A DNA stretch of 64,000 bases from Tubiluchus corallicola (GCA_030141605.1 JAQGDQ010000017.1:1026001-1090000), one strand, 5' to 3'; counted from the first letter of the stretch, positions 23,145 through 35,468 are shown. The notes: generated by a model from the sequence alone, not told the origin. Numbers and translations: made by a program.

Positions 23145-24260
23145 ATATATATAATAATAATCTTTATTTGCCATTAAAAACATTGATAATCACTGATAAA
23201 AACTTTATAGAGATAATCAATCAGTGTTAGTTAATAAAAACTTACACTGCTGAAGGCAAATGCGTCAGTGCAATCTAAACTACTGTGCAGTAATGACGAA
23301 TAAAATCAAACATATTTACAACTATACACAAAAAAATATAAAAAAAAACTATGATTTAATTAATATGGCCGTGGGTATATGAATTCGGAATTAGTGTGTA
23401 TGTTGTCGTACTGGTGTGATGGTATTTCATATCTGGTTAATATTAGTGATTTTAATTTTGTTTTAAATGCTGATAGGGACTTGATTTGTTTAACCTGTAA
23501 TGGTAGAGAATTCCAAAGTAAAATTGCTTGTTTGATTACAGAGTTCGTTCCATAGTGGGTATTTGTCCTAATTTGTTTTAGATTGAATGTTCTGGAATTA
23601 ACGATAGGATTTGGAAAAAAGGTAAATCTGTTATTCTGGAATGGTTTGCTGATGTTGTTAATGTATTTAAATATAAAAAGCAGAGTAAAATATTCTTTGT
23701 GTGCTTCAATGATTGGGAATTTTAAAGTTTTTCTCAGGTTAGTTGTTGAAGCTTTGAATTTTTGTCTACCTGCCTTGTGTTTGTATGAGTACCCAGCTAT
23801 CAATCTCAATGCATAGTTTTGAAGGAGATTTAATTTTAAGTAATTTTCTCTTTTGGTTTTTTGAAGTAGCGTACATCCATATAAGAAGTGTGGTAGAACT
23901 AAAGTTTTATATATTAGTGTTTTAGTTTCCTTTGTTAGTTGCCCTTTAACTTGTCGGAGATATGATGTGCTAGATGCCATTTTTGTGTATATGTTATTAA
24001 AGTGATCATCCCATGAAAGATTATTGTCTACTTGTATGCCCAGGAATTTAACATTGTTAGTTTGTTTGATTACAGCATTATCTATTGTCAAAGTGGTTGA
24101 TGATGCATCATTAGTATTTAATGAGGGTGACAGTATCATGAATTCTGTTTTGTCATTATTCATTTTTAGCTTGTAATGACTAAATGCCATATTTATATTT
24201 TTTATATCTTCTTCTAAATAATTTTTTGCAGTTTGGACATTTTCATGGGCTATGTAGATT
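23145..24260 (-). mobile_element. 5'-truncated non-LTR retrotransposon (CR1/L2-like), C-terminal part of ORF2
   Basis: A 276-codon open frame (24190 to 23360) extends upstream in frame to about 24257 (TIYIAHENVQTAKNYLEED). It contains the post-catalytic part of a reverse transcriptase: KLKMNNDKTEFMIL, VKFLGIQVDNNLSWDDHF, LPHFLYG, LLWNSLPLQVKQ and AFKTKLKSL. The YADD catalytic site is missing because the copy is truncated just after it. The 3'UTR ends AATAAAGATTATTATTAT followed by TA repeats near 23145. The frame is intact, so the insertion is fairly young. A fragment of the same family lies at 37740-38230. Confidence 0.88.
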
Positions 24261-25462
24261 GTAGGTCAACTTACTTTCTGGTTTTTCCGGTTTTTTCCAG
24301 TTTTATAATAAAAAAATTGGCAAATTGCCCAACATGTCACTTATGTAACTTATTCAACATAACGCAGTCTGCGCAAGTCTTTGCGCAGATTATTAGAACC
24401 CGCGCAGGTTTGGTCTGTTTGCTAGATCGATCACATCAACCAGCAATCCAGCATTTGTCAGAATGGTGGTAGTTGAGGTGGACGAGGCGAGTTGGGAGGA
24501 GGACAAAATGGCTTGATTTCAGGTCCGAAGGCGGACGTGCAATTTTGTGTAGGGCCTGTTAGGAGGCCTACGCTGTGGACATCCCACAGCCGACGGGGAA
24601 AACACGCCTCAAATTTGCTTTCATCCGTAAGTACTTGATTTTTTCGTAGTATTGTTGACATTGGTTTTACCGGTGGATAAGATTTGATAGTTTAAAAAAC
24701 AGTATGTGTTTTCGTTTGTGGTTAATATTGCCATGGTACAAAAAAGAAACCAAGAGAAAGGGCAACTAAATGGGCAACTAAATTCGTACAGAAATGAGCA
24801 TGGGGGCAGTTTTTAAGAAACTGTACAGATCTATGTCAGTCATTTTTTTCTCGATGGCCAGTGTAGTTTTTCACTTTACTGCTCAAAAAATAATTTGACA
24901 CATGTATAGTTAAAATAAGACTAAATTCGCAACATTTATTTAAAATCATGAGCTAATGAAATAGGCTCTATTAAATTTTTTATATATGCATTATCCTTAG
25001 GATTTGCAGGCATTTCATTGATAGGACTTCATTGATCCATGCTGTACTATAATACCGCACCCATTCCACGGAAAAATTTGTTCTCCTAGCAATTAAATTT
25101 AATGAAAAATCAATTTATGCAATAATACCACCACCAGCAGAAGCAAACATACCACTTCACAAATAGACAACTCTTGCGTGCCAGTATAACCAGTTCTGCA
25201 TCAGTCAGAAAGATTTTCACAGTTTCTTCGTTGATCAAGCTCTTGTTAGGTGTTTGAATGGCTAATTAGTTAAACGCCACAGCTGCTGACACTCAGACAG
25301 TGAATTTATAGATACTTGTTTAGTCTCCAAGTGTAACTAACCACTATAACATACTGTATGTGGATGGTGTACTGCATAGTTTACTATAATGCTGTATAAA
25401 TTGCACACTCGTCAGGCACAACTGTGTTACACAGTAGGTTAGCTATGTAAACTGTTTTAAAA
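24261..25462. other. Gene-free stretch with a GC-richer island (24480-24628)
   Basis: The island has CpG-containing sequence and ends in a good donor-like ATCCGTAAGT at about 24626-24635. It could be a noncoding first exon, for instance for sulfite oxidase, whose coding exon is preceded by an acceptor at 28552, but nothing links the two directly. The rest is AT-rich without features. Confidence 0.25.
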
Positions 25463-25827
25463 AGCCTTTTTGCAGTTCCAGCGATTGATGGTGATCATGA
25501 AAAAGTCAAAGGTTAAGTGTACCAGACAACACATTTGTGTACACTTGACAATGCGTCGCTATAGCAGTTTAGCAGCTAGCTGGAACCTTACCTAGTTCAT
25601 TTTTCTTGTTCTCAAGCAAGATAATGCTAATAAATCACACTAGGCACAAACTAATGCACAAATAAGTAAAGTCCACTTAAAATAACTGATGTTACGAAAC
25701 TGATAATGCGGCAGACGGCTTTGTCTACATATCACGTGACGGTTGTAGTTAAGACACTTTGCTGTGGTACACTTAACCTATGCCCTACAGCAACTGTGCA
25801 TGCGTACAACGAAACTGTGAAAAGGCT
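25463..25827 (+). mobile_element. MITE-C copy 1
   Basis: A 365-bp element with inverted ends AGCCTTTTTGCAGTTCCAGC and, inverted, AGCCTTTTCACAGTTTCGTT. A diverged second copy lies at 51991-52346, where the edges are flanked by TA on both sides, consistent with a Tc1/mariner-like TA target. Shared interior blocks include AGGTTAAGTGTACCAGA, TTCTCAAGCAAGAT and ATCACGTGACGGTTGTA. No transposase. Confidence 0.82.
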
Positions 25828-25959
25828 TTTTAAACACCTGATTCATAATTCTGGCTATTGTAATTAAAGGTAAACAGGATGAGAGCATGCAGTAGAGCTG
25901 CTGACTTTTACGTTTTAACATGAAACCACTTAGAGAAAAAACTATTCCGATATTTTTTG

Positions 25960-26220
25960 ATATTGTGACCTTGACCTTTGATAGTCTTGCCTGATCTATT
26001 CCTTTTACGAGTTTGATGACTACAACTTCATCCAATTTAATTTTATCTGTGTGTAGTTTTGATCTTGACACCTTGACCTTTCGAAACCAAAATCATTTAG
26101 TTTTCAGCTCTTACCTCTTGCCCAGATACTCCTTTGTGAAGTTTGGTGATTACAACGCCTGTGTAGACATGCACCAGACACGCACGTAGACATACCGACA
26201 GACGCGACTAAATATTTTAT
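25960..26220 (+). repeat. Two diverged units with TGACCTTGACCTTTGA core
   Basis: The blocks start near 25965 and 26062 and share ACCTTGACCTTT, then TACTCCTTTGTGAAGTTTGG or its diverged form, then GATTACAAC. The second ends in ACACGCACGTAGACATACCG. No coding or RNA-gene signal. Confidence 0.5.
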
Positions 26221-26390
26221 GCACGATCTTAATGTCGGTTTGGGTAATTATAAGCGGGTACTAAAGATAGTTTCTGTATAAACACAATTTATCGTTAACC
26301 TATTCCATTTAATGACTAAAAGATCAAGTATGCCTACTGTACTTGCATAGCTTATAACTATATATTAATGAAAAAACTGCACAATTAAGC

Positions 26391-26530
26391 AGGGCCAGAT
26401 TATGACCTTTCGGGGCCTCTAGATTAACGAAATTATGGCCCTCTCAGACGGAGCACCCTCTAACTCACTCGCACCCCTCTTGAATATTTTTTGCTTGTGA
26501 TATATTTTAGCGACATTTACATAGCATGAA
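26391..26530 (+). mobile_element. MITE-D left-end fragment (hAT-like)
   Basis: Starts CAGGGCCAGATTATGACC and is colinear with 17101-17250, sharing ATTATGG..CC, CTCACTCGCAC and ATATTTTAGCRACATTT. The right half and terminus are missing. Confidence 0.5.
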
Positions 26531-26559
26531 GTAAACTTATTGTAAATTCTTTAAATAAC

Positions 26560-26648
26560 CTTTTGTTTGTCAACTTTTGTTTTGTCTGTCAACTATCTTT
26601 TGTTTGTCAACTTTTATTTTGTCTGTCAACTATCTTTTGTTTATCAAC
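26560..26648 (+). repeat. 37-bp tandem repeat, 2.4 units
   Basis: Units start at 26560, 26597 and 26634, each CTTTTGTTTGTCAACTTTTG followed by TTTTGTCTGTCAACTAT, with few changes. Confidence 0.9.
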
Positions 26649-27379
26649 AAAAACAGTCTTTAAGAAATACCACTATTTTTACTACTTATTGTAAACCAAA
26701 CTATTATGCATTTCAGCACAGCTATAGAGAAAAACAGATTTTTGCGAAGTGTTACAAAAGTGTAAATATATATATATAAATAGCCCCGTAATCTCATATA
26801 AATAGGATTAGCACATAATCCCTGCAATTAAGAAATGGGATTTTTTCATTAATTGTCACTATCCTTCTAATTGAGAATTAAATTTGCGTTTTTGTGGTTA
26901 GAACACGAATAAAATTGTTAGTCTGCAGTTGTATCACAGACGATTTACCGTAGCCTATATCCAAGGATTTCTTGAAAATAGAACATCAAAGTGCACAAAC
27001 GGTAGTAATTCGTTTGCTGTAGAATTGATAGCGTTACATCTACAATTCCCCGCGCGAAGCTACAGCGTGCATTCGCGTCTGTAAAGAATCTTCCGCAGAT
27101 TAAAAAAATTTTCCATTACGCTGAGTGAGTCGTCGAGTCAGACGGGCAGTTTTCATGAAAACATGCAATGTCTGTCATTGCGTCACTGCTTATTGTATAG
27201 ACTGATCGCATTTCTGGCCCACCAATGATATTAGCTCTTAAACACAATTAGAGGATCTACTCGTATCGAACAGTATACGTATACACAGACATTAGCTGAC
27301 CCCCCCTTTCCTCCCGTTATGGCGATGCCCCTACTAAATAGTTACAGAGGAAGTTTATCAGACGATTTCAATCTTGCCC
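26649..27379. other. Intergenic, no gene seen
   Basis: Contains a CpG-bearing stretch (about 27045-27190) with a 14-bp palindrome GTTTTCATGAAAAC near 27152. No supported gene. Confidence 0.5.
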
Positions 27380-27690
27380 TGGTAACATCTGCATTTTAAA
27401 CCTGAATTGTTACGTTTGCCCTAGAGGTGCTGGTCTTTCGTTGTTTTTAATATGCAAAATTCCGCTTGGGAAGTCGTGAGTTCCATAGAGCGACTGGGTC
27501 TTACCAAGAACTTTAAAAATGGTACCTACTGTTGCCCTGCATGGCAAGAGTGGTATTTAGGGTAAAAGTGGGGTAATAATAGTTTCTGTTATGTAATTGT
27601 ACATTTGTTATTTACAGTTGGCCGACAGCTCTTTGAGTTTATGTTAATTGCTAATCCAAAAGCAGACTAAATAAAGATTATTATTATCGT
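27380..27690 (+). mobile_element. Possible SINE or LINE 3' fragment with (ATT)n tail
   Basis: A noncoding block ending AATAAAGATTATTATTAT (about 27668-27687). The same terminal string ends the LINE at 23145-24260. Sharing a tail with a resident LINE is what a SINE mobilised by that LINE would show. I found no convincing A/B box, so it may simply be another truncated LINE end. Confidence 0.4.
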
Positions 27691-28552
27691 CTGCCTATTT
27701 ATCAATTGTTTGCTGTTACTAATCACCTGCCTCAACTGTTGACTATTGATGTAATCATTTTTATACTATAACATAATAGTCATATAATAATATTATAATT
27801 AATGTAAATGACTGGGATGTTTTTTAAATCGCCCTGCATGTACTGTATTAAGACTTAGTTTACTGTTCATATAAAAATGTTGTCAAAAAGTATGTCACTA
27901 CTAGAAAGACTTTGTGGTGTATAGCCACCAGACTGCCTGTTGTTTTTCTCATGCTTAGAATTCTGGAAAAATTGATGCAAAATACTTGAACACAGACATT
28001 TTTCTCAGAAAGAAAAGTTTTGATGCATTTTACTAACATTTTCAGACTGGCAGGCACATACTGATGGGCCGTAGTGCTGAGAAAAAAATTTGTTGACATT
28101 CTGTACCTATCTGAAAATATGTATTGTATATGAACAAAAATTTCCACTAATTTCCACTAAATTTCCACTTTCAACTCACTTTTGACCTTGACTCAGATAG
28201 ATTTAGTCGATACTCCTAAACAAAGTTATCATGGAGCCCTTGTTTAATATATTACCAGGCAGTGATCAAAAACCTATAATCAGTTACATTTCTTGCTAGC
28301 ACACCACAAATAATTTACTTATTAAAACTGCATACTGCAAGAGTGAAGTATGTCATTAAATTTACCATTGGCGTGCATAAATGCAACTAATTTCTGCAAT
28401 CCAGTTTGCTGTGCAAAATAACATGGAGGTCCTAGCTGCCCTGTAGAACCATTGTGGGATTGTGATGTAGGTTTAAATGCTTGTCAAGAAAATTTGTTTG
28501 TAGCCGATTATATAGTAAGATTACGTGTTAATATTGATCAAATATTTTCCAG
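27691..28552. other. Upstream region of sulfite oxidase, no gene seen
   Basis: AT-rich. The 95-residue minus frame (28147 to 27860) has no domain. It ends with a polypyrimidine tract and acceptor TTTTCCAG (to 28552), so this is probably 5'UTR intron of the sulfite oxidase gene. Confidence 0.45.
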
Positions 28553-28558
28553 GTCACG

Positions 28559-30283
28559 ATGGCATTTAGATTTCAGCAAATCTTGACCGCCTGCAGCTGC
28601 TTTGCACCTGAATGGCAAACGAGAACAGCGAAACCTTTGGCAATAGCGCTCTTTCAAAAAAGATTGTTACACCATAATCAAACCACACACGAAAAAGACA
28701 AAAAGTACAAATGGAGAAATGGGACAATAGCAATTGGAGCTTTAGGAATAACGGCAGGCATTACAGCTTATTACTCATTTAAAAGATCTGGACAAGCTTG
28801 GGCCAATTACTGGAACAAGCAGTTAGAACTACCGACTGCTGTAGAGGCAGCGGGTGCTATTAAAATGGGGCTTCCCACTTACACCATGGCTCAAGTGCAG
28901 AAACACGACACTGTAGAAAACAGGATGTGGGTGACATACCGAAATGGCGTGTATGACGTCACGGATTTCCTGCCACTGCATCCTGGAGCAGATAAAATTA
29001 ACATGGCCGCTGGCGGCCCTATAGAACCCTTCTGGGCAGTGTATGCCATCCATGAGTGCAATGAAGACATACAAGAAATGCTAGAGAAATATCGCATTGG
29101 AAACCTAGAAGCTAAAGATGTGTTAAGTAAAAGCGATTATAACAGTAATCCATTTAACAGCGAGCCGGAACGACACAAGATGCTAATTCCGTGCAGTGTG
29201 AAACCGTATAATGCAGAGACGCCACTGCATGTACTCGGAGATAATTTTATCACTCCAAATGAATTATTTTTCATTCGCAATCACATGCCAGTGCCCGATA
29301 TTGACATCAACAACTATGAACTGGAGGTGTCTGGTTCTGGCATCAGTATAAATCACAAGACACTGACACTCGAAGACATCAAGAAATTTCCAAAACATTC
29401 AGTCATCGGAGTTCTTCAGTGCGGCGGAAACCGAATGGCGGAGATGACTGCTATGAAAGCAACAAAAAGAGTTGACTGGAGCGGTGGTGCCATTGGTAAT
29501 GCAAAGTGGAGTGGTGCACGACTCTACGATGTCCTAAAGGCAACTGGATTGGAAGACGATGATACGAATGCGGTGCACGTTCATTTTGAGGGTATGGATA
29601 TCGATCCTGGAGGTTTTCCTTATGCAGCATCAATTCCCATTGAAAAAGCTATGGATCCACGTGGAGATGTACTGCTAGCATACGAGATGAATGACAAACC
29701 ATTGTCAAGGGATAACGGATTTCCTCTGCGTGTTTACATTCCTGGTGTTGCTGGCGCTCGGAATGTAAAATGGCTGTCACGGATTGTTGTGTCTATTGAA
29801 GAGAGTGATGCACATTGGCAACAAACAGATTACAAATGTTTTAGTCCCTCAGTTGACTGGGATACGGCAGATTTCTCTAAAATGGCTCCACTGCAATCGA
29901 TGCCCGTTACATCCTTAATCTGTGAACCAACTTCCGGAGATGTTGTAAAGTTAGACAATGGAGAAATTGAACTCTCTGGTTATGCTTGGTCTGGAAATGG
30001 GCAGAAAATAATCCGTGTGGATTTGACGGCTGATGGTGGAAAGACTTGGTGTGAAGCCAAGTTGGTATCACAAGATACTGCAAAGCCTCCCAGGCACTGG
30101 GCATGGACTTTGTGGACTGGCAGAGTGAAGGTGCCTAGAGGACAGAGGGAAGTTGAACTCTGGTGCAAAGCGGTTGACTCTTCGCACAATACTCAACCAG
30201 AAAGTGTCCAAAACATTTGGAACCTTAGAGGTCTAGTTTGCAACTCGTACCATCGCGTTGCTGTAAAGATAGAGCACAATTGA
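28559..30283 (+). CDS. SUOX: Sulfite oxidase, mitochondrial
   Basis: One coding exon, 574 aa. It oxidises sulfite to sulfate in the mitochondrial intermembrane space, passing electrons from molybdenum cofactor through a b5 haem to cytochrome c. The order is: basic presequence (1-50), a hydrophobic segment near 56-74, a cytochrome b5 domain (about 105-183) with likely haem ligands His141 (LHPGADK) and His165 (AIHECNED), then the molybdopterin domain with Cys288 (VLQCGGNRMAEM) as the expected Mo ligand and GAIGNAKWSGARLYDVL, then the dimerisation domain (about 450-574) ending NLRGLVCNSYHRV. The b5 motif is HPGAD where most family members have HPGG. ATG 28559 lies 7 nt after an acceptor, so the 5'UTR is probably spliced. 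AATAAA is at 30667. Length and domain order fit animal sulfite oxidases; no breaks seen. Confidence 0.97.
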   Translation: MAFRFQQILTACSCFAPEWQTRTAKPLAIALFQKRLLHHNQTTHEKDKKYKWRNGTIAIGALGITAGITAYYSFKRSGQAWANYWNKQLELPTAVEAAGAIKMGLPTYTMAQVQKHDTVENRMWVTYRNGVYDVTDFLPLHPGADKINMAAGGPIEPFWAVYAIHECNEDIQEMLEKYRIGNLEAKDVLSKSDYNSNPFNSEPERHKMLIPCSVKPYNAETPLHVLGDNFITPNELFFIRNHMPVPDIDINNYELEVSGSGISINHKTLTLEDIKKFPKHSVIGVLQCGGNRMAEMTAMKATKRVDWSGGAIGNAKWSGARLYDVLKATGLEDDDTNAVHVHFEGMDIDPGGFPYAASIPIEKAMDPRGDVLLAYEMNDKPLSRDNGFPLRVYIPGVAGARNVKWLSRIVVSIEESDAHWQQTDYKCFSPSVDWDTADFSKMAPLQSMPVTSLICEPTSGDVVKLDNGEIELSGYAWSGNGQKIIRVDLTADGGKTWCEAKLVSQDTAKPPRHWAWTLWTGRVKVPRGQREVELWCKAVDSSHNTQPESVQNIWNLRGLVCNSYHRVAVKIEHN

Positions 30284-30666
30284 AGATCAAGTTTGGAGTG
30301 TTCACTGATTTAATGTAATAACTTGATAGCTTTTTATCTAATATTTTTCATTTATCAACACCTGACATTTAAAGCATGTATTCTTCATTGTTTTGAGGTA
30401 ATGGCTTAAGTATCCAAGAAGTACAGTAGGACTGAAATGGTCCTAGAAGGATTAGCAAAACGAAAGTGCCAAATAAATTCATAGGTGGCAACAGCGTTCT
30501 TGTATAAAATTAGTGCAACCCTTTTATTGCACACTAAACAGCATATTAAATATTTAACTGTAACGTATGTATGTACACTGTACATAGTGGCACGAATAAT
30601 AGGTGAAAAGAGAATTTTTTCTCGTTTTACAATTTTCACTTTTACATGTTATGAAATTGCAAAAGC

Positions 30667-30672
30667 AATAAA
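30667..30672 (+). terminator. Likely poly(A) signal of SUOX
   Basis: The clearest AATAAA downstream of the stop, about 385 nt after it; an AATAAA-like hexamer nearer the stop (about 30473) is an alternative. Confidence 0.4.
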
Positions 30673-30990
30673 ATGTACACAGTATTATGCAAGTGCAGCT
30701 GCATTTATTTGTGAATGATGTTTCAGTTTTGTTTGTGTACTGTATGGTAGCCCAAGGTCAACTCAGACATCATAGATAGTCTCGGTCAACTTGAGTTGTG
30801 CCAACTTTCTTTAGTGTGCCACTGCAGGCTCTCCCCTTGTATCCTTAATCTGTGAACATGTTACAGAAGAAGTTACTAATTTATAAAGTTGAGGAGTGAG
30901 GCTCCATGTTTCTTTTTTCACAATTGCTACTTGCAAGCCATTTGGTATGTAAGATTTGAGGCTGCAACACCAGCAGAAATGTTTACTTGA

Positions 30991-31528
30991 TTAAAACAGG
31001 ACGATTGTGTAGACATTAGTTCAAAAAGTATGCTCTAAAATATTGAAAATTACTATGGTTTTCTTTTCTTAAATCGAAGCTTAGATTAAACAATAATTAC
31101 CTCGGATAGTTAAACTTTGAAAACTACGTGCGGTTTAGTGAATTCACTAAAATTGGCAATGGCATCTTTTGGGCAAATTTGCATAGCCAATAAATAGGTG
31201 CGGTACCGCGATAAGCATGATCATGTTTTGCATCGTTCATTTGTAATGTCAGCATTATGTATATTTCATTTTCGTAATATCACATCAGAGTCTTACAGCA
31301 ATCTTCACACAAACGTGCTTGGCACGCAGGGAAGATGCCTACCATTGCACAAACAGTGGTTAGTTTGTGATGTACGTGATAGCTGTGTTTGGTTGCCGTT
31401 AATCAACTTTCCAAGGTAATTATTCAAATATTAGAAACAATTGCTAACCTTTATAGGTAAGAAAATATATGTATTGTACAGTAAATTAAAATGATATTAA
31501 GTCTGCTCAATTGTACAGTTTCCTTTAA
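30991..31528 (+). mobile_element. MITE-B copy 2, downstream of SUOX
   Basis: A 538-bp diverged copy of the element at 8469-9025, colinear throughout (ACGATTGTGTAGACATTAGT, ATTACCTCGGATA, GCGGTACCGCGATAAGC, CGTGCTTGGC). It is bounded by TTAA at 30991-30994 and 31525-31528. The 73-residue frame at 31198-31419 is element sequence. Confidence 0.82.
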
Positions 31529-34500
31529 GAAAACAGCAAGTGACTTATATTCTCTACAAGGAAAACAAAGCTACTCAAAAACAACTGCAATTCATATATA
31601 TAACTTATCAAAAACTGGGAACTAAAACCTTAAAATGACACTGACCTTGCACCCAGGGATGATGCTTTTTCGCAGGATCCAATAAGCATACATTCCCATT
31701 GAATTTAATTAATATTGCTAAGTTATTTCGACAACGGTTGACCAGAAGAATAACGGCTACAACAATGACAGTAAGAACAACAGCATGTCAGAAAATTGGT
31801 GGTGCTGCTTGTCCAGTGGAGTAACAATATACAGTTGTATATGCACTTGCACGTTATGGCATTACGGTCACTGCTACCTTCATTGTGCCTTAAATGAAAC
31901 AATTTGATATCTTCCTACTCGTAAGAAGAGTTCTGAAGTCATTTGTTACACATAATTAGTTTATTGTACATAAAAAACACAAGAATACGTATATTGTATA
32001 AACACATCCTATAGTTATGGCGACCATGGCATCACAGTTCAAAGAATTCATTTTACAAATTTCTAATTTGACCTTGCATATCATAACTGTTTTTCTTTTA
32101 TTTTATATCTCTGCTAGACTTTTGTCTCTTCTTAATAGTTATCTAAATGAAATAATGGTTGTGAAACCATAGTACATCAGAATTCATTGGAACTTGAGAT
32201 CTGATAGGAACTTTAATGTTATTTAAAAATAACAAATGCAAATTAAGCAGTTCCGACCAATAAAATCTCAGTATAATTATTTTTTGTCAAAATCTTTAAA
32301 CTGGGTATAACTCAATTCAGAAACAGATAGCTGATATCTTTACACAGTAAATGTAGCCTTTTTCTAGAAGACTGTACATGCATTAATTTTGTGACTGCAT
32401 TTAAAACTGTTGAGCGGCAGTTGGTTTTAATTAGTTAAATAAATCAACAACATGAATGAAACATAATACATATCTAGACTATCAAAAAATAAAAAAATCA
32501 AGACTAGACTTAGCATAAAATATCCATACATAGCAGTAAAACTGATACATAGCATTAAATGTAAATGACACTAGAATGTTTAAAATGCTACAAGAAAGTA
32601 TTTTTCTTGAAATTCATTTTTGATCAGAATTGTTGCTCCGTTCTTTGCAATTAAATGCCAGTCCACAAATAATCATCAAGATCTTTAAGTCTCTAGATCA
32701 CATTTACACAAGATATTAGCTTATAAACTAAGAAAAACATTCACTTTAAAAACAATTTTGTTTAAGGTCACCTAGAACTTCTAATAAAAATTCCATTAAA
32801 CAGTATGATCAACAGCATTATGACTACTGAAAATCGTTCATCACATTATTATAAATAGGCCGCCATTTCAAAGACTGAAAACTAGAAACACAAAAGTGTT
32901 AGCTACAGGGTATGCTTGCAGTGACCTTTAGCAGGTCAAAAGATTTTGTGCTATTTAAGTGAAATGTGGCAAGCAAAACTCTTTAGTGAGTTCATACAAA
33001 ATTTTGAATTTTTTAGACAAATATTCTCGTGGGATACAATAAACCCAAAGTCTAAAAACAGTTAATAATTTGCTTATGCATACGATGATCAAAAACACAA
33101 AATCGCGTATGAATCTTTTCAGGCATTTCTGAAACCAATTTAGCAAAGTTCTAACGATTTTATGAGCTGTTAACAGGAAGGGAGATAAATTAAGAAGCAT
33201 GAGTTAACTGGGATGAAAATTACATAAAGACAATATCCCGCTTGTGGCAGTCTTCAAGCTTCTATAACAAGATCTTACAAACAAACAAGCAAAAGTTCAA
33301 TTACATCAGATAAAAATAGTATACAATGTGCATAAGAATGCTGCATAAATACAAAAGGATCAGCAACACTTTAAGGCGATTTTCATGTTACCAATAAATA
33401 CTGAAAGAGATGCTTATGAATCTTACCACTGGATACACATAATGCTACTGACAAGCCTTTGTCACATGCAAAAATCAAAACTGAAAAATCTACAAGGAAC
33501 ATTATGAAGAGTTCAGTCAACATACAGTCATGACACTGCCTCCAATCATCTTCTTTTGTGAACCAATTATGCATGATTCAAGTTCTTCATTGCTGCAAAT
33601 CATAAATAAATATCGCCTAAATTATACATTTTTCCACAAAGAGACCTATATACTGTATACAGACACGTATTTTTAATATAATTATGTATGTAAAGCATGT
33701 TTGACTCAAACAGTTTTTTCTTAAATTCTCGCTTACTAATTAAACTAATCTTTTTAATTTTATTTCAAGCTTTTGAGTCACACAGCCATTGCTAATAAAA
33801 AAAGATGAAGGCTGCTTATATTTTACTTGCACAATTCAATATGTTGTTGAGTACAGGCGATATTTTCAATATGCAATTCTACACATACCGTTTTCAATCC
33901 TGAAGGGTAACAAAGCCAATTACTTTTGCAAAAGTAATCAGTATTTTTACAAAAGTAAAATTCTCTTTTTGTGCCTTAGTAATTTGACAGTCGAAACTTT
34001 ACTGATTTTTTTTAGCAATTTTTAGAATTGAACCCGCACACTCAATAAACACCTGTCAATTCTGACCAGTTGTGGCTCATAGCTAAAATTAGTGGAAGTG
34101 CTGCTTCAAAAACTTTTTAGCCATTGTTTTGATGCTGTATAAAATGAAACAAACACATGTAATTTTAATATTGTAATTGTAATTTAAACAAACAAATATA
34201 TGAAAGTTTATACACAAACTTGATAAAATCCTAAACAAAAAATATTTGTTGCTTACTAATAGCCTAAATTGCTTTAGTTCAAGAACATAAAAGCCGGTAC
34301 ACGGTTTTTAAGTAGCTGACAACTGACAACAAACTGTGAGAGCTGTATCTAGGCACAGTATTTATAAGAGCAAGTGCAACCAACGGTGAAAGGTCATCTA
34401 TATCTAGGCAATTTAATGTTTATCTTTATTGTAAGCATAGGCCATTATTACAATATATAATAACCAACTCTTACGTAATAATGTGTAAAACAACCAACTG

Positions 34501-34688
34501 TTGACCTGTTGTTGTTTCAGGACAGCATGAAAAAAGTTAAGTTCTCACAATGATTTAAAAAACTGTAGCATTTCTATTATTCATTGCCATTTTTAGCTAT
34601 TAGGTTTTCAATAGTGCTTGCATGTAAGTTATGTAGACTCTGGTGTTTGCTTGTAAAACAAACAAGTTTTTTGAAAGCGTCTCATACA
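31529..34688. other. Long gene-free stretch
   Basis: About 3.2 kb of AT-rich DNA with no supported gene. The frames at 32955-33200, 33383-33574 and 33789-34025 lack domains. A perfect 20-bp palindrome, ATTACTTTTGCAAAAGTAAT, lies at 33919-33938. Confidence 0.55.
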
Positions 34689-35228
34689 CGCCATCTTAAC
34701 AGCATTATAGACCCAGGGAAAAGCACGGCCCTCTACCTAGATAACCCCTCACGGGAATAACAATGTAAATGGATGATAAAGTTAAACATATATTTATTGC
34801 ATTGGTACTTTCAACAAAATCGGTGTTTAGCTATTAAAAAACATGCTGTACAGCAAAGACAAATCAACACAAATGTTTGAGCAATATAAGAAACTATTCT
34901 ATTCTCTATTAACTTTTCTTTTCTACTCCTTTACTGCTCTCTTCTACTACACTCAATCCACATTATTTGGGGTGCTCTGAACAAGTAATTACTTCTTAAG
35001 TACCTCACGGGTCATTTGCAGCTTGGCATCTTGTGTACATAATAATAAATATGTTATTAAATTCTTTTACGCGCTATGCTGTAATGATCGTTGTGGATAT
35101 ATTTAATAAATAAAAAAGCTTTGAAAAACACAAATTTTAACATTGACAGCCAGTTCATATAATGATATACATATATTACCATGGGTCCCTCGGGCAACTG
35201 CCCAGCATGCCCATGCACTAAGACTGCC
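34689..35228. mobile_element. hAT-like MITE-E copy 1
   Basis: The left end CGCCATCTTAACAGCAT and the inverted right end CAGGGCAGTCTTAGTGCATG match the left end of the copy at 47198 (CAGGGCCGTCTTAACAGCAT). Shared interior includes GGGAATAA.AATGTAAATGG, ATATTTATTG and GGGCAACTGCCCA. Noncoding. Confidence 0.6.
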
Positions 35229-35308
35229 CTGCCTCTACACTGGCAGTAGACCCAAAGGTTTCTACAATACAATACGTTAATTTGCAAGATTAGCAACAGG
35301 TGAATTAA

Positions 35309-35468
35309 TGCACTAGTAATGTATGCAATACTATACTTTTTTAATTGCTTCATTTAATACCTAGTATATGCACTAGCAATGTATGCAATACTATACTTTT
35401 TTAATTGCTTCATTTAATACCTAGTATATGCACTAGCAATGTATGCAATATTATACTTTTTTAATTGA
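35309..35468 (+). repeat. 60-bp tandem repeat, 2.7 units
   Basis: The unit starts TGCACTAGCAATGTATGCAA and repeats with a period of exactly 60 bp and only a few substitutions. It ends about 50 bp from the 3' end of the zinc-finger frame. Confidence 0.95.
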
